A model generated the notes under the pieces. That model saw nothing but the letters and a program-made list of their open reading frames with translations. It was not told the origin of the DNA and searched no databases. A stretch of 64,000 nucleotides of DNA, taken from contig NZ_JBEHWS010000006.1 in NCBI RefSeq assembly GCF_040239565.1, forward strand, positions 214,668 to 278,667, read 5' to 3'. The position numbers were made by a program, and so were the translations under genes. Of this stretch, positions 36,268 through 44,074 are shown piece by piece. The stretch is from Fulvimarina sp040239565. GTDB taxonomy: Bacteria; Pseudomonadota; Alphaproteobacteria; Rhizobiales; Rhizobiaceae. Every line of letters starts with the position of its first letter. Position 1 is the first letter of the stretch.

Positions 36268-37779
36268 ATGGAAATTCTGTCCTTTCTCGCCGATGGCGTC
36301 CTTCTCTCACTGCAGCCGGTCAATCTGGCTCTGATCATTATCGGCGTATCGGTCGGACTGTTCATCGGCGCAATGCCCGGCCTCGGCTCGGTCAACGGCG
36401 TCGCGATCCTCCTGCCGATCACCTTCCTGGTGCCGCCCGGCTCGGCAATCATCTTCCTTGCGGCAATCTATTACGGCGCGATGTATGGGGGCGCGATTTC
36501 CTCGGTCACCCTCGGCATTCCGGGTGCGTCGACGGCCGTCGCGACGACGTTCGACGGTCGCCCACTTGCTCTTAGCGGCCGGGCCAGTCTGGCGCTGGTG
36601 ACCGCCGCACTGGCCTCTTTCGTGGGCGGGAGCGTAGCCAATGTGCTCTTCACGCTGTTCGCGCCACCTCTCGCGACGCTGGCGCTGTCCTTCGGTCCGC
36701 CGGAAATCTTCGCCCTCATGCTGCTTGCCTTCGCGACCTTCGTCGGCCTCGGCGGCGACGACATCGCAAAGACGGTCCTCTCGATCTGTCTCGGCCTCGT
36801 GCTTGCTTCGGTCGGCTTCGATCAGATCTCGGGCCAGCCGCGTCTGGTGCTCTTCGATATTTCCGGCTTTCTGCACGGCATCGGCTTCATAGTGCTGGCG
36901 ATCGGTGTCTACGGCATAGGCGAGATGCTCTGGACGATCGAGCAGACGCGCGGCGAGGTCACAACGACAACGCCGAAGCTCAGTGTCGCGGGTATGATCT
37001 CCGACACGCGCGAGGCCGTTAGCCGAGGCTGGAAGGGAACGGCGATCGGTTCATTCCTGGGGTTTTTCGTCGGCGTGCTGCCGGCTGCCGGCGCGACGCC
37101 CGGTTCTCTGATGGCCTACGGCGTCGCCAAGATGGTGTCCAAGACACCGGGTGAATTTGGGAAAGGCAATCCGGACGGCGTCGCGGCGCCGGAAGCGGCC
37201 AACAATTCCGCCTCGACCGGCGCGATGCTGCCAATGCTGACCCTCGGCATTCCCGGCTCGCCCACGACCGCGATCCTGCTCGGTGGCATGGTGATCTGGG
37301 GGCTGGTGCCGGGCCCGCAGCTGTTCGTGAACGAGACCGAATTTGTCTGGGGGCTGATCGGGTCCTTCTACATCTCGAACGTAGCGGCACTGCTCATCAA
37401 TCTGGCTTTCATCCCGCTCTTCATCTGGATGCTGCGGATGCCCTTTACCATCCTCGCGCCGATGATCTTCATCCTTTCGATCATCGGCGGCTTCGCGGCG
37501 ACGCGCGACATGCACGACATCTGGCTGATCGTAATCTTCGGCCTTTCGGCCTTCTTCCTGCGCAAGTTCGACTATCCGCTGGCCCCCGCCGTGCTCGCAA
37601 TCGTTCTAGGCCCGATCGCCGAGCCGACCCTGCGCCAGTCGCTGCTTCTATCGTCCGGCGATCCCTCGATCTTCTTCACGCGGCCGATCGCCGGCCCGAT
37701 CACGATCATCGCCCTGATCCTGATCTTCCTGCCAGCCCTGAAGTTCTTTCGTCGGAGGAAGCCGGAGGCCGGGGTATAG
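36268..37779 (+). CDS. tctA: tripartite tricarboxylate transporter large membrane subunit
   Basis: A 503-residue TctA permease with about twelve membrane helices. The two family signatures are visible: GAMPGLGSVNGVAILLP near the N-terminus with YYGAMYGGAISSVTLGIPG, and the inverted copy GVLPAAGATPGSLMAYG with MLTLGIPGSPTTAILLGGM. It uses an ion gradient to import the carboxylate bound by TctC. No two-component tctDE regulators are nearby. Confidence 0.92.
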   Translation: MEILSFLADGVLLSLQPVNLALIIIGVSVGLFIGAMPGLGSVNGVAILLPITFLVPPGSAIIFLAAIYYGAMYGGAISSVTLGIPGASTAVATTFDGRPLALSGRASLALVTAALASFVGGSVANVLFTLFAPPLATLALSFGPPEIFALMLLAFATFVGLGGDDIAKTVLSICLGLVLASVGFDQISGQPRLVLFDISGFLHGIGFIVLAIGVYGIGEMLWTIEQTRGEVTTTTPKLSVAGMISDTREAVSRGWKGTAIGSFLGFFVGVLPAAGATPGSLMAYGVAKMVSKTPGEFGKGNPDGVAAPEAANNSASTGAMLPMLTLGIPGSPTTAILLGGMVIWGLVPGPQLFVNETEFVWGLIGSFYISNVAALLINLAFIPLFIWMLRMPFTILAPMIFILSIIGGFAATRDMHDIWLIVIFGLSAFFLRKFDYPLAPAVLAIVLGPIAEPTLRQSLLLSSGDPSIFFTRPIAGPITIIALILIFLPALKFFRRRKPEAGV

Positions 37780-37833
37780 GTACTTGATCCCGAATTTTGA
37801 CGGTGCACTCTTCCGTTGCATCCCGAACTGACG

Positions 37834-37859
37834 TGTTCGATCCTGCATACTCTCGAACA
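37834..37859 (+). promoter_or_regulatory. inverted repeat TGTTCGA-N12-TCGAACA
   Basis: Perfect 7-bp arms at 37834-37840 and 37853-37859, located after tctA and about 90 nt before the truncated gabD-like frame. The spacing suits a dimeric regulator's operator. It may be a leftover of the control region of the lost dehydrogenase gene. Confidence 0.35.
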
Positions 37860-37949
37860 GCGTCACGGAATCTTCCTGCTCTCGGCTATAAAGTCCGTTG
37901 CTGAGCCATCACCGGAGCCGTCATGAATGCCATCGAAGAGGACTGAACA

Positions 37950-38156
37950 ATGGATGCGCTCGACACCATGACGCTGCTGCGACAGAACGGCTTTGTCGGC
38001 GGAGAATGGATCGGGTCGGACGCCGGCGAGACGATCGATGTCGCCAATCCGGCGACCGGTGAAACGCTCGGGACGGTTCTTGCGAGAAACGCCGACGGAC
38101 CCGCAAGCCTTATTGGCGAGCCTCGTCACGTTCCGGTCTGTGGTTTGAACGCCTGA
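37950..38156 (+). pseudogene. N-terminal remnant of a GabD-like succinate-semialdehyde dehydrogenase
   Basis: The first about 45 codons match the start of GabD-type aldehyde dehydrogenases: LLRQNGFVGGEWIGSDAGET followed by IDVANPATGETLGTVLARN. Homology then stops abruptly, near 38092, and the frame ends 20 codons later. The catalytic domain (over 400 residues) is absent. It follows the tct genes in the same direction, and a dehydrogenase behind a dicarboxylate/tricarboxylate-type transporter is a sensible former operon. It is unlikely to make a functional protein. Confidence 0.75.
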
Positions 38157-38414
38157 TGGCGGGCTGAGCAATTACGTTCGAGAATTGCCTGCGACGCATG
38201 ACGTCGTGTCCATCGACGTTCAGTTCAAAATCAGACATCGGCACGGACTCAGGGATGTTCCCAAACCTCCAATGCTATGGCCAACCGTCCGATCGAAACG
38301 CGGGCTGTTTCACATCGTCTCCAATCGCTCCTGAACTGTCCGCCCGATTGTCGTCCCGTCCACCCATAAGCGCCGCGATAGCCACTGAGTGTGTGCTGCG
38401 GTAGGAGTCGGGAC
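38157..38414. other. intergenic region after the gabD remnant
   Basis: No gene is supported. The sequence after the truncation does not continue the dehydrogenase in any frame that I can see. The glgX ribosome site (GTAGGAG) is at its end. Confidence 0.35.
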
Positions 38415-40472
38415 ATGAGTTTTAATATCACCGCAGAACACGGCTGCCCCCAGCGCCTTGGCGCAACGCCGACCAGAGAGGGCACGCATTTTGCCGTCGT
38501 TTCGGAAAACGCCGATGCGATCGAGCTTTGCCTGTTCGATGAGGCCGGCACGCGGGAAGTCTCGCGCCTCACGCTACCGGGCGCAGAGGGCGTCATCCGC
38601 TATGGCTACGTGCCCGGTCTGAGGCCCGGCGCGCGCTATGGACTTCGGGCCCTTGGGCTTTATGCGCCGGCGGAAGGCCACCGCTTCGATCCATCCAAGC
38701 TTCTGGTCGACCCTTATGCAGTCCAGCTCGACCGGCCGTTCCTCTTTCATCCGGCTTTAAAGGCACCGCCGGACCACCGCTACGACACGGCATCGCTTAT
38801 GCCGAAGGCGATCGTCACCGATCTGTCGCGGGACGCGAGCCCCCTCCCCTTCCAAGCGCCGGGTTTCACCTACGAAGTTCTGGTTCGCGCCTTTTCGCAG
38901 CTTCATCCCGAGGTCCCGGATGAATTTCGCGGCACGGTTTCGGCGCTCGCGGAGAAGCCGCTTCTCGACCACTTGGAGCGGATCGGCGTCGAGACGGTCG
39001 AACTCATGCCGATTGCCGCCGCGATCGACGAGGAGCATCTCGTCCGGCTCGGTCTCACCAATGCGTGGGGCTACAACCCGATCACCCATATGGCTCTCGA
39101 CCCCCGCTTGGTGCCGGGCGGCTTTCCGGAGCTTCGCCGCGTGGTCGATGCACTGCATCAGCGTGGCATCCGCGTCCTCCTCGACGTCGTCCTCAACCAT
39201 TCCGGCGAGGGCGACGAGAACGGGCCGACGCTTTCCTATCGCGGGCTCGACAACGCGCTCTACTACGCCCACGAGGAGGACGATCCCGGAAAGCTCGTCA
39301 ACCACACTGGCTGCGGCAACATGTTCGCCGTTTGGCGCGATCCGGTGACGAAGCTCAGCATCGACACGCTCAAGACCTTCGTGGAAGCGGCAGGCATCGA
39401 CGGCTTCCGCTACGATCTCGCGCCCGTCCTCGGGCGGACACCACAGGGGTTCGACGTGAATGCGCCGTTTCTTCAGGCGGTCGCTGTCGATCCGGTACTG
39501 AAGGACCGCATCCATGTGGCGGAAAGCTGGGATATCGGGCCCGGCGGCTATCAGGTGGGCTCGTTCCCGCCGCACTGGCTCGAATGGCAGGACAAGTTCC
39601 GCGACGATGTCCGCCGCTTCTGGCGCGGCGATGCCGGCAGCGTCGCCGACCTTGCCACACGCCTTGCCGGTTCGGCGGATATCTTCAACCAGTTCGGCCG
39701 AAATCCGTCAGCAAGCGTCAACTTTATCGCGGCCCATGACGGCTACGCGCTCGCCGATCTGACGGCCTATGAGAAAAAGCATAACCACGCGAATGGCGAG
39801 CAGAACCGCGACGGCCATGGCGAAAACTTCTCCTGGAACAACGGCGTCGAAGGCGCGACCGACAAAGAAGAGATCCTTGCGGCGCGCAAGCGCGATCTGC
39901 GCGCGATGCTTACGACCCTCTTCGTCTCGCGGGGTACGCCCATGATCGTCGCCGGCGACGAGTTCGGCCGCACCCAAAAGGGCAACAACAACGCCTATTG
40001 CCAGGACAACGAGACAACCTGGCTCGACTGGCAGAATGCAGACGAAGAGCTGACCGCACTGACGGCGCGTCTCGCGAAGCTGAAGCGCGAGCATCCCGCG
40101 CTTTGCGTCGACTCCTTCCTCACCGGCGAGAATGCCGGCGGGCAGATGGAGGACGTCATCTGGCTGCGAGAGGACGGCCAGCGCATGTATGACGGCGACT
40201 GGAGCGACCCGTCCCGCCTCTTCCTCGGAATGAGCGTCTACGAACCGCGTGCGGCCGACGGGCATGAGAGCGAGCGCGCGATCGTCTATCTCAATGCCTC
40301 GACACGCGACATAGAGACGACGCTCCCCTCGCCTCGTCCGGGCCATGTCCTCAAGCTCGCCCTGCAATCAGATTGGCCCAATCTCGAGCCCCGCGTCCTG
40401 AAAGCCGGCGAGAGCCTCGTCGTGAAGGCACGATCGGTCTTCGTGCTGTTCGAGGACATCAGCCGCACCTGA
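38415..40472 (+). CDS. glgX: glycogen debranching enzyme GlgX
   Basis: A 685-residue GH13 debranching enzyme that cleaves alpha-1,6 branches of phosphorylase-limit glycogen. An N-terminal CBM48-like domain (GATPTREGTHFAVVSENADA) is followed by the catalytic barrel. That contains DVVLNHSGEGDENGP, the nucleophile Asp in GIDGFRYDLAPVL, the acid/base Glu in HVAESWDIGPGG and the FIAAHDGYALAD motif. The ATG at 38415 has the site TAGGAGTCGGG. In many relatives glgX is part of the glg operon; here it is isolated 26 kb from glgP-glgC-glgA-pgm, but its product acts with GlgP. Confidence 0.93.
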   Translation: MSFNITAEHGCPQRLGATPTREGTHFAVVSENADAIELCLFDEAGTREVSRLTLPGAEGVIRYGYVPGLRPGARYGLRALGLYAPAEGHRFDPSKLLVDPYAVQLDRPFLFHPALKAPPDHRYDTASLMPKAIVTDLSRDASPLPFQAPGFTYEVLVRAFSQLHPEVPDEFRGTVSALAEKPLLDHLERIGVETVELMPIAAAIDEEHLVRLGLTNAWGYNPITHMALDPRLVPGGFPELRRVVDALHQRGIRVLLDVVLNHSGEGDENGPTLSYRGLDNALYYAHEEDDPGKLVNHTGCGNMFAVWRDPVTKLSIDTLKTFVEAAGIDGFRYDLAPVLGRTPQGFDVNAPFLQAVAVDPVLKDRIHVAESWDIGPGGYQVGSFPPHWLEWQDKFRDDVRRFWRGDAGSVADLATRLAGSADIFNQFGRNPSASVNFIAAHDGYALADLTAYEKKHNHANGEQNRDGHGENFSWNNGVEGATDKEEILAARKRDLRAMLTTLFVSRGTPMIVAGDEFGRTQKGNNNAYCQDNETTWLDWQNADEELTALTARLAKLKREHPALCVDSFLTGENAGGQMEDVIWLREDGQRMYDGDWSDPSRLFLGMSVYEPRAADGHESERAIVYLNASTRDIETTLPSPRPGHVLKLALQSDWPNLEPRVLKAGESLVVKARSVFVLFEDISRT

Positions 40473-40603
40473 TCAAATGCGCGCTTCCTTGAAACGAGGC
40501 CGTTAGACGGCTTCGTTCGCATGGCAAGCGCCCGCGGAACCCGATACGGGGTCTCGTCGCGTGCCCCAGCACGCATTGCATGGACAGGATCGGGACAGAG
40601 GAC

Positions 40604-41053
40604 ATGGAATTCATCGAAGGCCTACTCCCCGACTGGCTCTTCATCGAGCGGGCGGCATAGATGCTACTTGCGGCTCTCTTCGCCGGAGCCGTCGGCTTCG
40701 AACGCGAACGCCGCGATCGGGAGGCGGGCCTTCACACGCACATGATGGTGGGACTCGGCGCCTGCCTCTTCACCATTCTCATGATCTCGCTCGTCGACCG
40801 GTTCGATGACCTCGGCGAGGGCGTGAGGTCTGATCCGATCCGCATCGTGGAGGCGGTCACCTCCGCGATCGCCTTCCTCGCCGCCGGTGCGATCATTCAG
40901 GCAAGAGGTGAAGTGAAGGGGCTGACCACTGGCGCCTCGCTCTGGATCGTCGGCGCGCACGGCCTTGCGTGCGGGCTCGGCGAATATGGGCTTGCGCTCC
41001 TGGCGGTCATCCTGACGCTCATCATCCTTCGCCTGTTGAAGAAGGCGGAGTGA
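40604..41053 (+). CDS. mgtC: MgtC/SapB family membrane protein; presumed N-terminus separated by a TAG
   Basis: The open part, starting at the ATG at 40661, encodes 130 residues with four hydrophobic segments and the MgtC motifs AGAVGFERERRDREAGLHTHM and AIAFLAAGAII. Directly upstream, in the same frame, an ATG at 40604 with a good ribosome site (GGGACAGAGG) starts MEFIEGLLPDWLFIERAA and then meets TAG at 40658-40660, immediately before the second ATG. MgtC proteins normally have such an N-terminal stretch. The gene probably lost a sense codon to TAG. It may still be translated by termination-reinitiation at TAGATG. Its 3' end overlaps the convergent ClpP-like gene by 32 nt. MgtC proteins help growth at low Mg2+ or acid pH. 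Confidence 0.75.
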
Positions 41054-42020
41054 CGGCGGTTTCGGGAGACGGCTCTTCGTCCGAGGCTGTCCTCTCCTCG
41101 TCTTCGACCGAAGCGATCCGATCGCCCTCCAGCCGAAAATCGTTCGGGCGGCGCGGACCGATGAATTCAGGCCCATCCGGGAACGGGCGGACATAACGCG
41201 AGGCGATCAGTTCCTCTTCCGTCAGCACGTAGAGATCGGCTGGCGGCGTCTCCATCGCCTTGATCCAGATGGCAGGATCGACGCCCATATCCGCAAGAAG
41301 CTGCTGGGCGCGCGCGATCGTCTGCTGGATGTCCGAGATCGAGCGATCGAGATCTCTCGCATTCGGCATGCCGGGAATTTCGGCTGCATAAACCTGATGA
41401 AGGCCGACCCAGGACGAGTCGCCTGCAAGCCGCGTCTGGCCGCCGGCAAAAACCAGCGGACAGGCCGACGCGCAGTAGCCGTCGGCGGGCACTTCGGTCG
41501 CGATGCCCTCGGCGCGAATATCGCGCGCCATTTCAAGCGCATCCTCGACCGAACCGCCGGGAGAATGGAGGAACAGGCGTCGCACCGTACCGCCGACCCG
41601 CGCTCGTTCGGCAAGAAATTTCCGAAGATCGCCGGCCGTGCCGATCTCGATCCGCCCGACGGCGGATACGATGCCGCTACCTGCATCGAAGAATGTCATC
41701 GGACGCGTCATGGCTTCGGAATCGACGGGGCCGTCATATCCGGGCAGTTCGGGCTTCCCGCGATCGGGACCGACCGGAATGGTCTTCGGCAGATAGGGGC
41801 GAACTTGGTCTCCCGGCTCCGGCCGCTTTACCGGCATGGGCTCGGTGCGCTCGACACGCGCGGTGTCGAACTCGGCCTCGGAGAATTCCTGCCAGTCGAG
41901 ATAGACTATACCGCCGCTGACGACGAGCAGCGTCACGAAGATCGCCCGGAGGACGGCGCCTTCGGGAATCTTCTGGATAAGCCGTTCAATGCGTCCCGGG
42001 CTGGATTCCTCGCCGATCAT
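41022..42020 (-). CDS. membrane-anchored periplasmic ClpP-like (crotonase-fold) protein
   Basis: A 332-residue protein: a cytosolic N-terminus, one membrane helix (LRAIFVTLLVVSGGIVYLDW, residues 24-43), a proline-rich linker, then a ClpP/crotonase-like domain. This carries LHSPGGSVEDALEMA, a serine in GYCASACPLVFAGG at the ClpP nucleophile position, and a histidine in WVGLHQVY at the ClpP His position. The C-terminus is acidic and disordered. COG3904-type proteins of this kind are predicted periplasmic and uncharacterised. It lies 27 nt downstream of a coiled-coil membrane protein on the same strand, so the two form an operon. Whether it is a true protease is unknown. Confidence 0.75.
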   Translation of the reverse strand: MIGEESSPGRIERLIQKIPEGAVLRAIFVTLLVVSGGIVYLDWQEFSEAEFDTARVERTEPMPVKRPEPGDQVRPYLPKTIPVGPDRGKPELPGYDGPVDSEAMTRPMTFFDAGSGIVSAVGRIEIGTAGDLRKFLAERARVGGTVRRLFLHSPGGSVEDALEMARDIRAEGIATEVPADGYCASACPLVFAGGQTRLAGDSSWVGLHQVYAAEIPGMPNARDLDRSISDIQQTIARAQQLLADMGVDPAIWIKAMETPPADLYVLTEEELIASRYVRPFPDGPEFIGPRRPNDFRLEGDRIASVEDEERTASDEEPSPETAVTPPSSTGEG

Positions 42021-42047
42021 CGCGTCGTGTCTTCTCTCCTTCAGCCG

Positions 42048-43406
42048 CTAGCGAGACGCGGTCTTCGGAAAGGGCGTCGGCCCGGCCGGATCGTTGCGCT
42101 GGACGATGTCGCGATCCTCGCTACCGGCCTTGGCATCCGGCATATCGGCGCGCGGCTCAGTGGGTCGTTCCGGTTCTCGTGGACGCTCGGCGGCCTGCTC
42201 CTCGGGCAACAAGTTGTCCTCGGCGGACCGGATGCGCTTCTGGATACGGATGGCGCGCATCAGATCGGCGGCCGACATGTCGCCGGTCTCCATCTCCTCG
42301 CCGTCTTCGCGCCGGATCACATCCTGAACGATGCAGAGGATGAAGATCAGAACCGCCGGCAGAAGGTCGATCGAGATCGCGCCCGCCCAGGAGGGCAGGA
42401 AGTCGAAGGCATAGCGGATGACGGCTTCAGGGGCAGACAGCGGGGTAAAGCGGAAGGGCTCGACATTGGGCCGCGCCAGAATTTCCTCGGCTGCGGCGAC
42501 GAGCTGGGTGCTCTGGGCGCGCACGGCGTCCTCGACCCGGCTGACCACCTGACTCTGGCGCTGGCGAAGGCCCTCGTCTCCGCCATCTGCGACCGGCGCG
42601 ATGAAGGAGCGGCCAAGATCCTCGGCGGCGCGCTTCACCGCCGGCGCGACGGAATTCTGCTGCAGACCGGTGATGATGCCGGAAAGCTGGACAGCCTCCT
42701 CTGCGAAGGCGTTCGCCCGGTCGGCGACCGGACCCTGACTCGAAACGAGCTGACGCATGGCGGAGAGCCGCGCGCCACCCTCGCTGAAGATCGTCGCCAC
42801 CTGAGTGCGGCTCGCCTCGATCTCGCTCTGGAGCCCGGAGAGCTGGTTCGACATCTGCCTGAGAAGCTGGACAACGGTGCCGGAGCCGGAAGTTCCCGTC
42901 AGCGAGCCGGAGCGGGCCTCCTGGCCGGCGAGCGTATCGAAACGTTGGGCGGCGAGCTGGATGTCGGGCAGCAGGGACTGGGCGGCGAGCGCGTTCTCGT
43001 GCGCCTCGTTCAGCTTCTGCTGGTATTCCTCCGTGGTGACGGACAGATGCTGTTCGAGCGCCGCCGAGCCCGCCAGTGCAGAGGCATTCAGCCAGGACGA
43101 CATGGCGATGATCATCAGCGAGCCGATCGCCATGGCGAGATAGAGCATGCGCCGGCTGCCGGGCTGGCGCACATGCGGCATGAACCGCATGAGATAGGAC
43201 CAGAAGGCGTAGATCGCGACGGAGACCGCCGAGGAATAGACGATCGCGCCGAGGAAGACCGCCGTCGCGCTGCCATCGAGCAGTTCTCGCACGCCGAGAT
43301 AGGTGTAGACGCCCGAGGCGAGGGCCAGAACGGCCAGCGTGATCTTGGTGGTGGTGTCGAGGCGCGTCTGCTGCCCGCGAAGTGTATAGGACTGCGATAC
43401 GCTCAT
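42048..43406 (-). CDS. coiled-coil integral membrane protein of unknown function
   Basis: A 452-residue protein. Three membrane helices lie in the first 120 residues (ITLAVLALASGVYTYLGV; FLGAIVYSSAVSVAIYAFWSY; LYLAMAIGSLMIIAMSSWL). Next comes a long alpha-helical region rich in Gln, Ala and Glu (about residues 125-330), probably a coiled coil outside the membrane. A fourth helix (IDLLPAVLIFILCIVQDVI) and a charged cytosolic tail with many Pro, Glu and Arg follow. The ATG at 43406 has GAGGATG before it and is preferred over an upstream ATG at 43487. The architecture recalls chemoreceptor-like or stator-like scaffolds, but no HAMP or signalling domain is seen. It is cotranscribed with the ClpP-like gene, with a CtrA-like site upstream. 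Confidence 0.72.
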   Translation of the reverse strand: MSVSQSYTLRGQQTRLDTTTKITLAVLALASGVYTYLGVRELLDGSATAVFLGAIVYSSAVSVAIYAFWSYLMRFMPHVRQPGSRRMLYLAMAIGSLMIIAMSSWLNASALAGSAALEQHLSVTTEEYQQKLNEAHENALAAQSLLPDIQLAAQRFDTLAGQEARSGSLTGTSGSGTVVQLLRQMSNQLSGLQSEIEASRTQVATIFSEGGARLSAMRQLVSSQGPVADRANAFAEEAVQLSGIITGLQQNSVAPAVKRAAEDLGRSFIAPVADGGDEGLRQRQSQVVSRVEDAVRAQSTQLVAAAEEILARPNVEPFRFTPLSAPEAVIRYAFDFLPSWAGAISIDLLPAVLIFILCIVQDVIRREDGEEMETGDMSAADLMRAIRIQKRIRSAEDNLLPEEQAAERPREPERPTEPRADMPDAKAGSEDRDIVQRNDPAGPTPFPKTASR

Positions 43407-43542
43407 ACGCTTACAACATCCTCGTACCGACCACCGCGGCGGCGATCGCTGGAGCTTTGCCGGTGCCTGTGTTATGCGCAGCGGCAACCTTCGGAACCGA
43501 TGGCCTGTCGATCTTCGATAACCACGGGAACCATCGACGGGC

Positions 43543-43557
43543 TTAAGCGAAGATTAA
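43543..43557 (-). promoter_or_regulatory. candidate CtrA-binding site (TTAA-N7-TTAA)
   Basis: TTAA at 43543-43546 and 43554-43557 separated by exactly 7 nt, which is the core of the CtrA consensus of Alphaproteobacteria. It lies about 140 nt upstream of the coiled-coil membrane protein gene and could control it, or a promoter on the other strand. Confidence 0.4.
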
Positions 43558-43748
43558 GACTTTCGCATGGACCGATACAATGCGCAGCAGCCATAGCGGA
43601 GAAAGTTTCATCCGATAAGGTTATCGTCGCCGGGCATCACGCATGCAGCTGTTGGATGCGCGCTTCTCGGCCTGAAGCGTGGCCATTGGCCGGCTCCGGT
43701 CGATCGAAATAATCAATTTAATAGATATTTTCTATGGGCATATTGAGT

Positions 43749-43765
43749 TATGCAAAAATTGCATA
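43749..43765. promoter_or_regulatory. palindrome TATGCAA-AAA-TTGCATA
   Basis: A perfect 7-bp inverted repeat in an AT-rich stretch, about 70 nt before the first hairpin of the candidate sRNA. It may be an operator for the sRNA promoter. Confidence 0.35.
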
Positions 43766-43820
43766 GCTGCTTTCCGTGAATATGACTGGCGCTGCAGTGC
43801 AGCAAAGCCTATTTTTCCAA

Positions 43821-43935
43821 CCAGTCGGGACGAAACGATTACCTCCTCCCAATCCGATCGAACCGACTGTTTCCTCCCAAGGGTTCTTTTCGAACCCTAC
43901 TTTATTAGGCCGGGTTTTCGAACCCGGCTTTTTTT
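43821..43935 (+). ncRNA. candidate CUCCUCCC-motif (cuckoo / CcsR / alpha-r14-like) small RNA
   Basis: The segment holds a hairpin with arms CAGTCGG (43822-43828) and CCGACTG (43863-43869) whose loop exposes CCTCCTCCC (43842-43850), closed by an inner GATT/AATC stem. A second CCTCCC copy at 43873-43878 is single-stranded. A 7-bp hairpin AGGGTTC/GAACCCT follows, and then a strong intrinsic terminator. Alphaproteobacterial cuckoo-type RNAs (CcsR in Rhodobacter) are known for anti-Shine-Dalgarno CUCCUCCC motifs in stem-loops. There is no convincing protein in this stretch. The 5' end is not determined; I begin at the first stem. A -10/-35 pair could not be fixed. Confidence 0.6.
43909..43935 (+). 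terminator. intrinsic terminator with UUCG tetraloop
   Basis: GCCGGGTT-TTCG-AACCCGGC followed by seven T. It is a perfect 8-bp stem with the highly stable UUCG loop. No plus-strand protein gene precedes it, so it most likely ends a small RNA. Confidence 0.85.
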
Positions 43936-44014
43936 CTGCCGTTTGCGGCCGGCATTGCCGTGAAACAGTCTGTCACCAGCGAGCGAGGCCACTACGGCTT
44001 TCCGATCCGGTTGT

Positions 44015-44031
44015 CACGTAAAATATACGTG
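44015..44031. promoter_or_regulatory. palindrome CACGTA-N5-TACGTG
   Basis: A perfect 6-bp inverted repeat with an AAATA centre in the AT-rich gap between the sRNA terminator and the 3' end of the RNase T2 gene. Its function is unknown. Confidence 0.3.
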
Positions 44032-44074
44032 TTGAAACGTTCTTCACAAAATTTACGCGAAAGAACTGCACGCC

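Noticed and set aside
41397..43712. A 771-codon open frame on the plus strand
   Set aside because: It runs antisense to the ClpP-like and coiled-coil membrane genes, has no family motif, and its composition is the usual shadow of GC-rich codons.
43880..43928. tRNA-like T-arm sequences (GGGTTC and GAACCC blocks)
   Set aside because: No acceptor, D or anticodon arms can be built around them, and they form two simple hairpins, the second a terminator.
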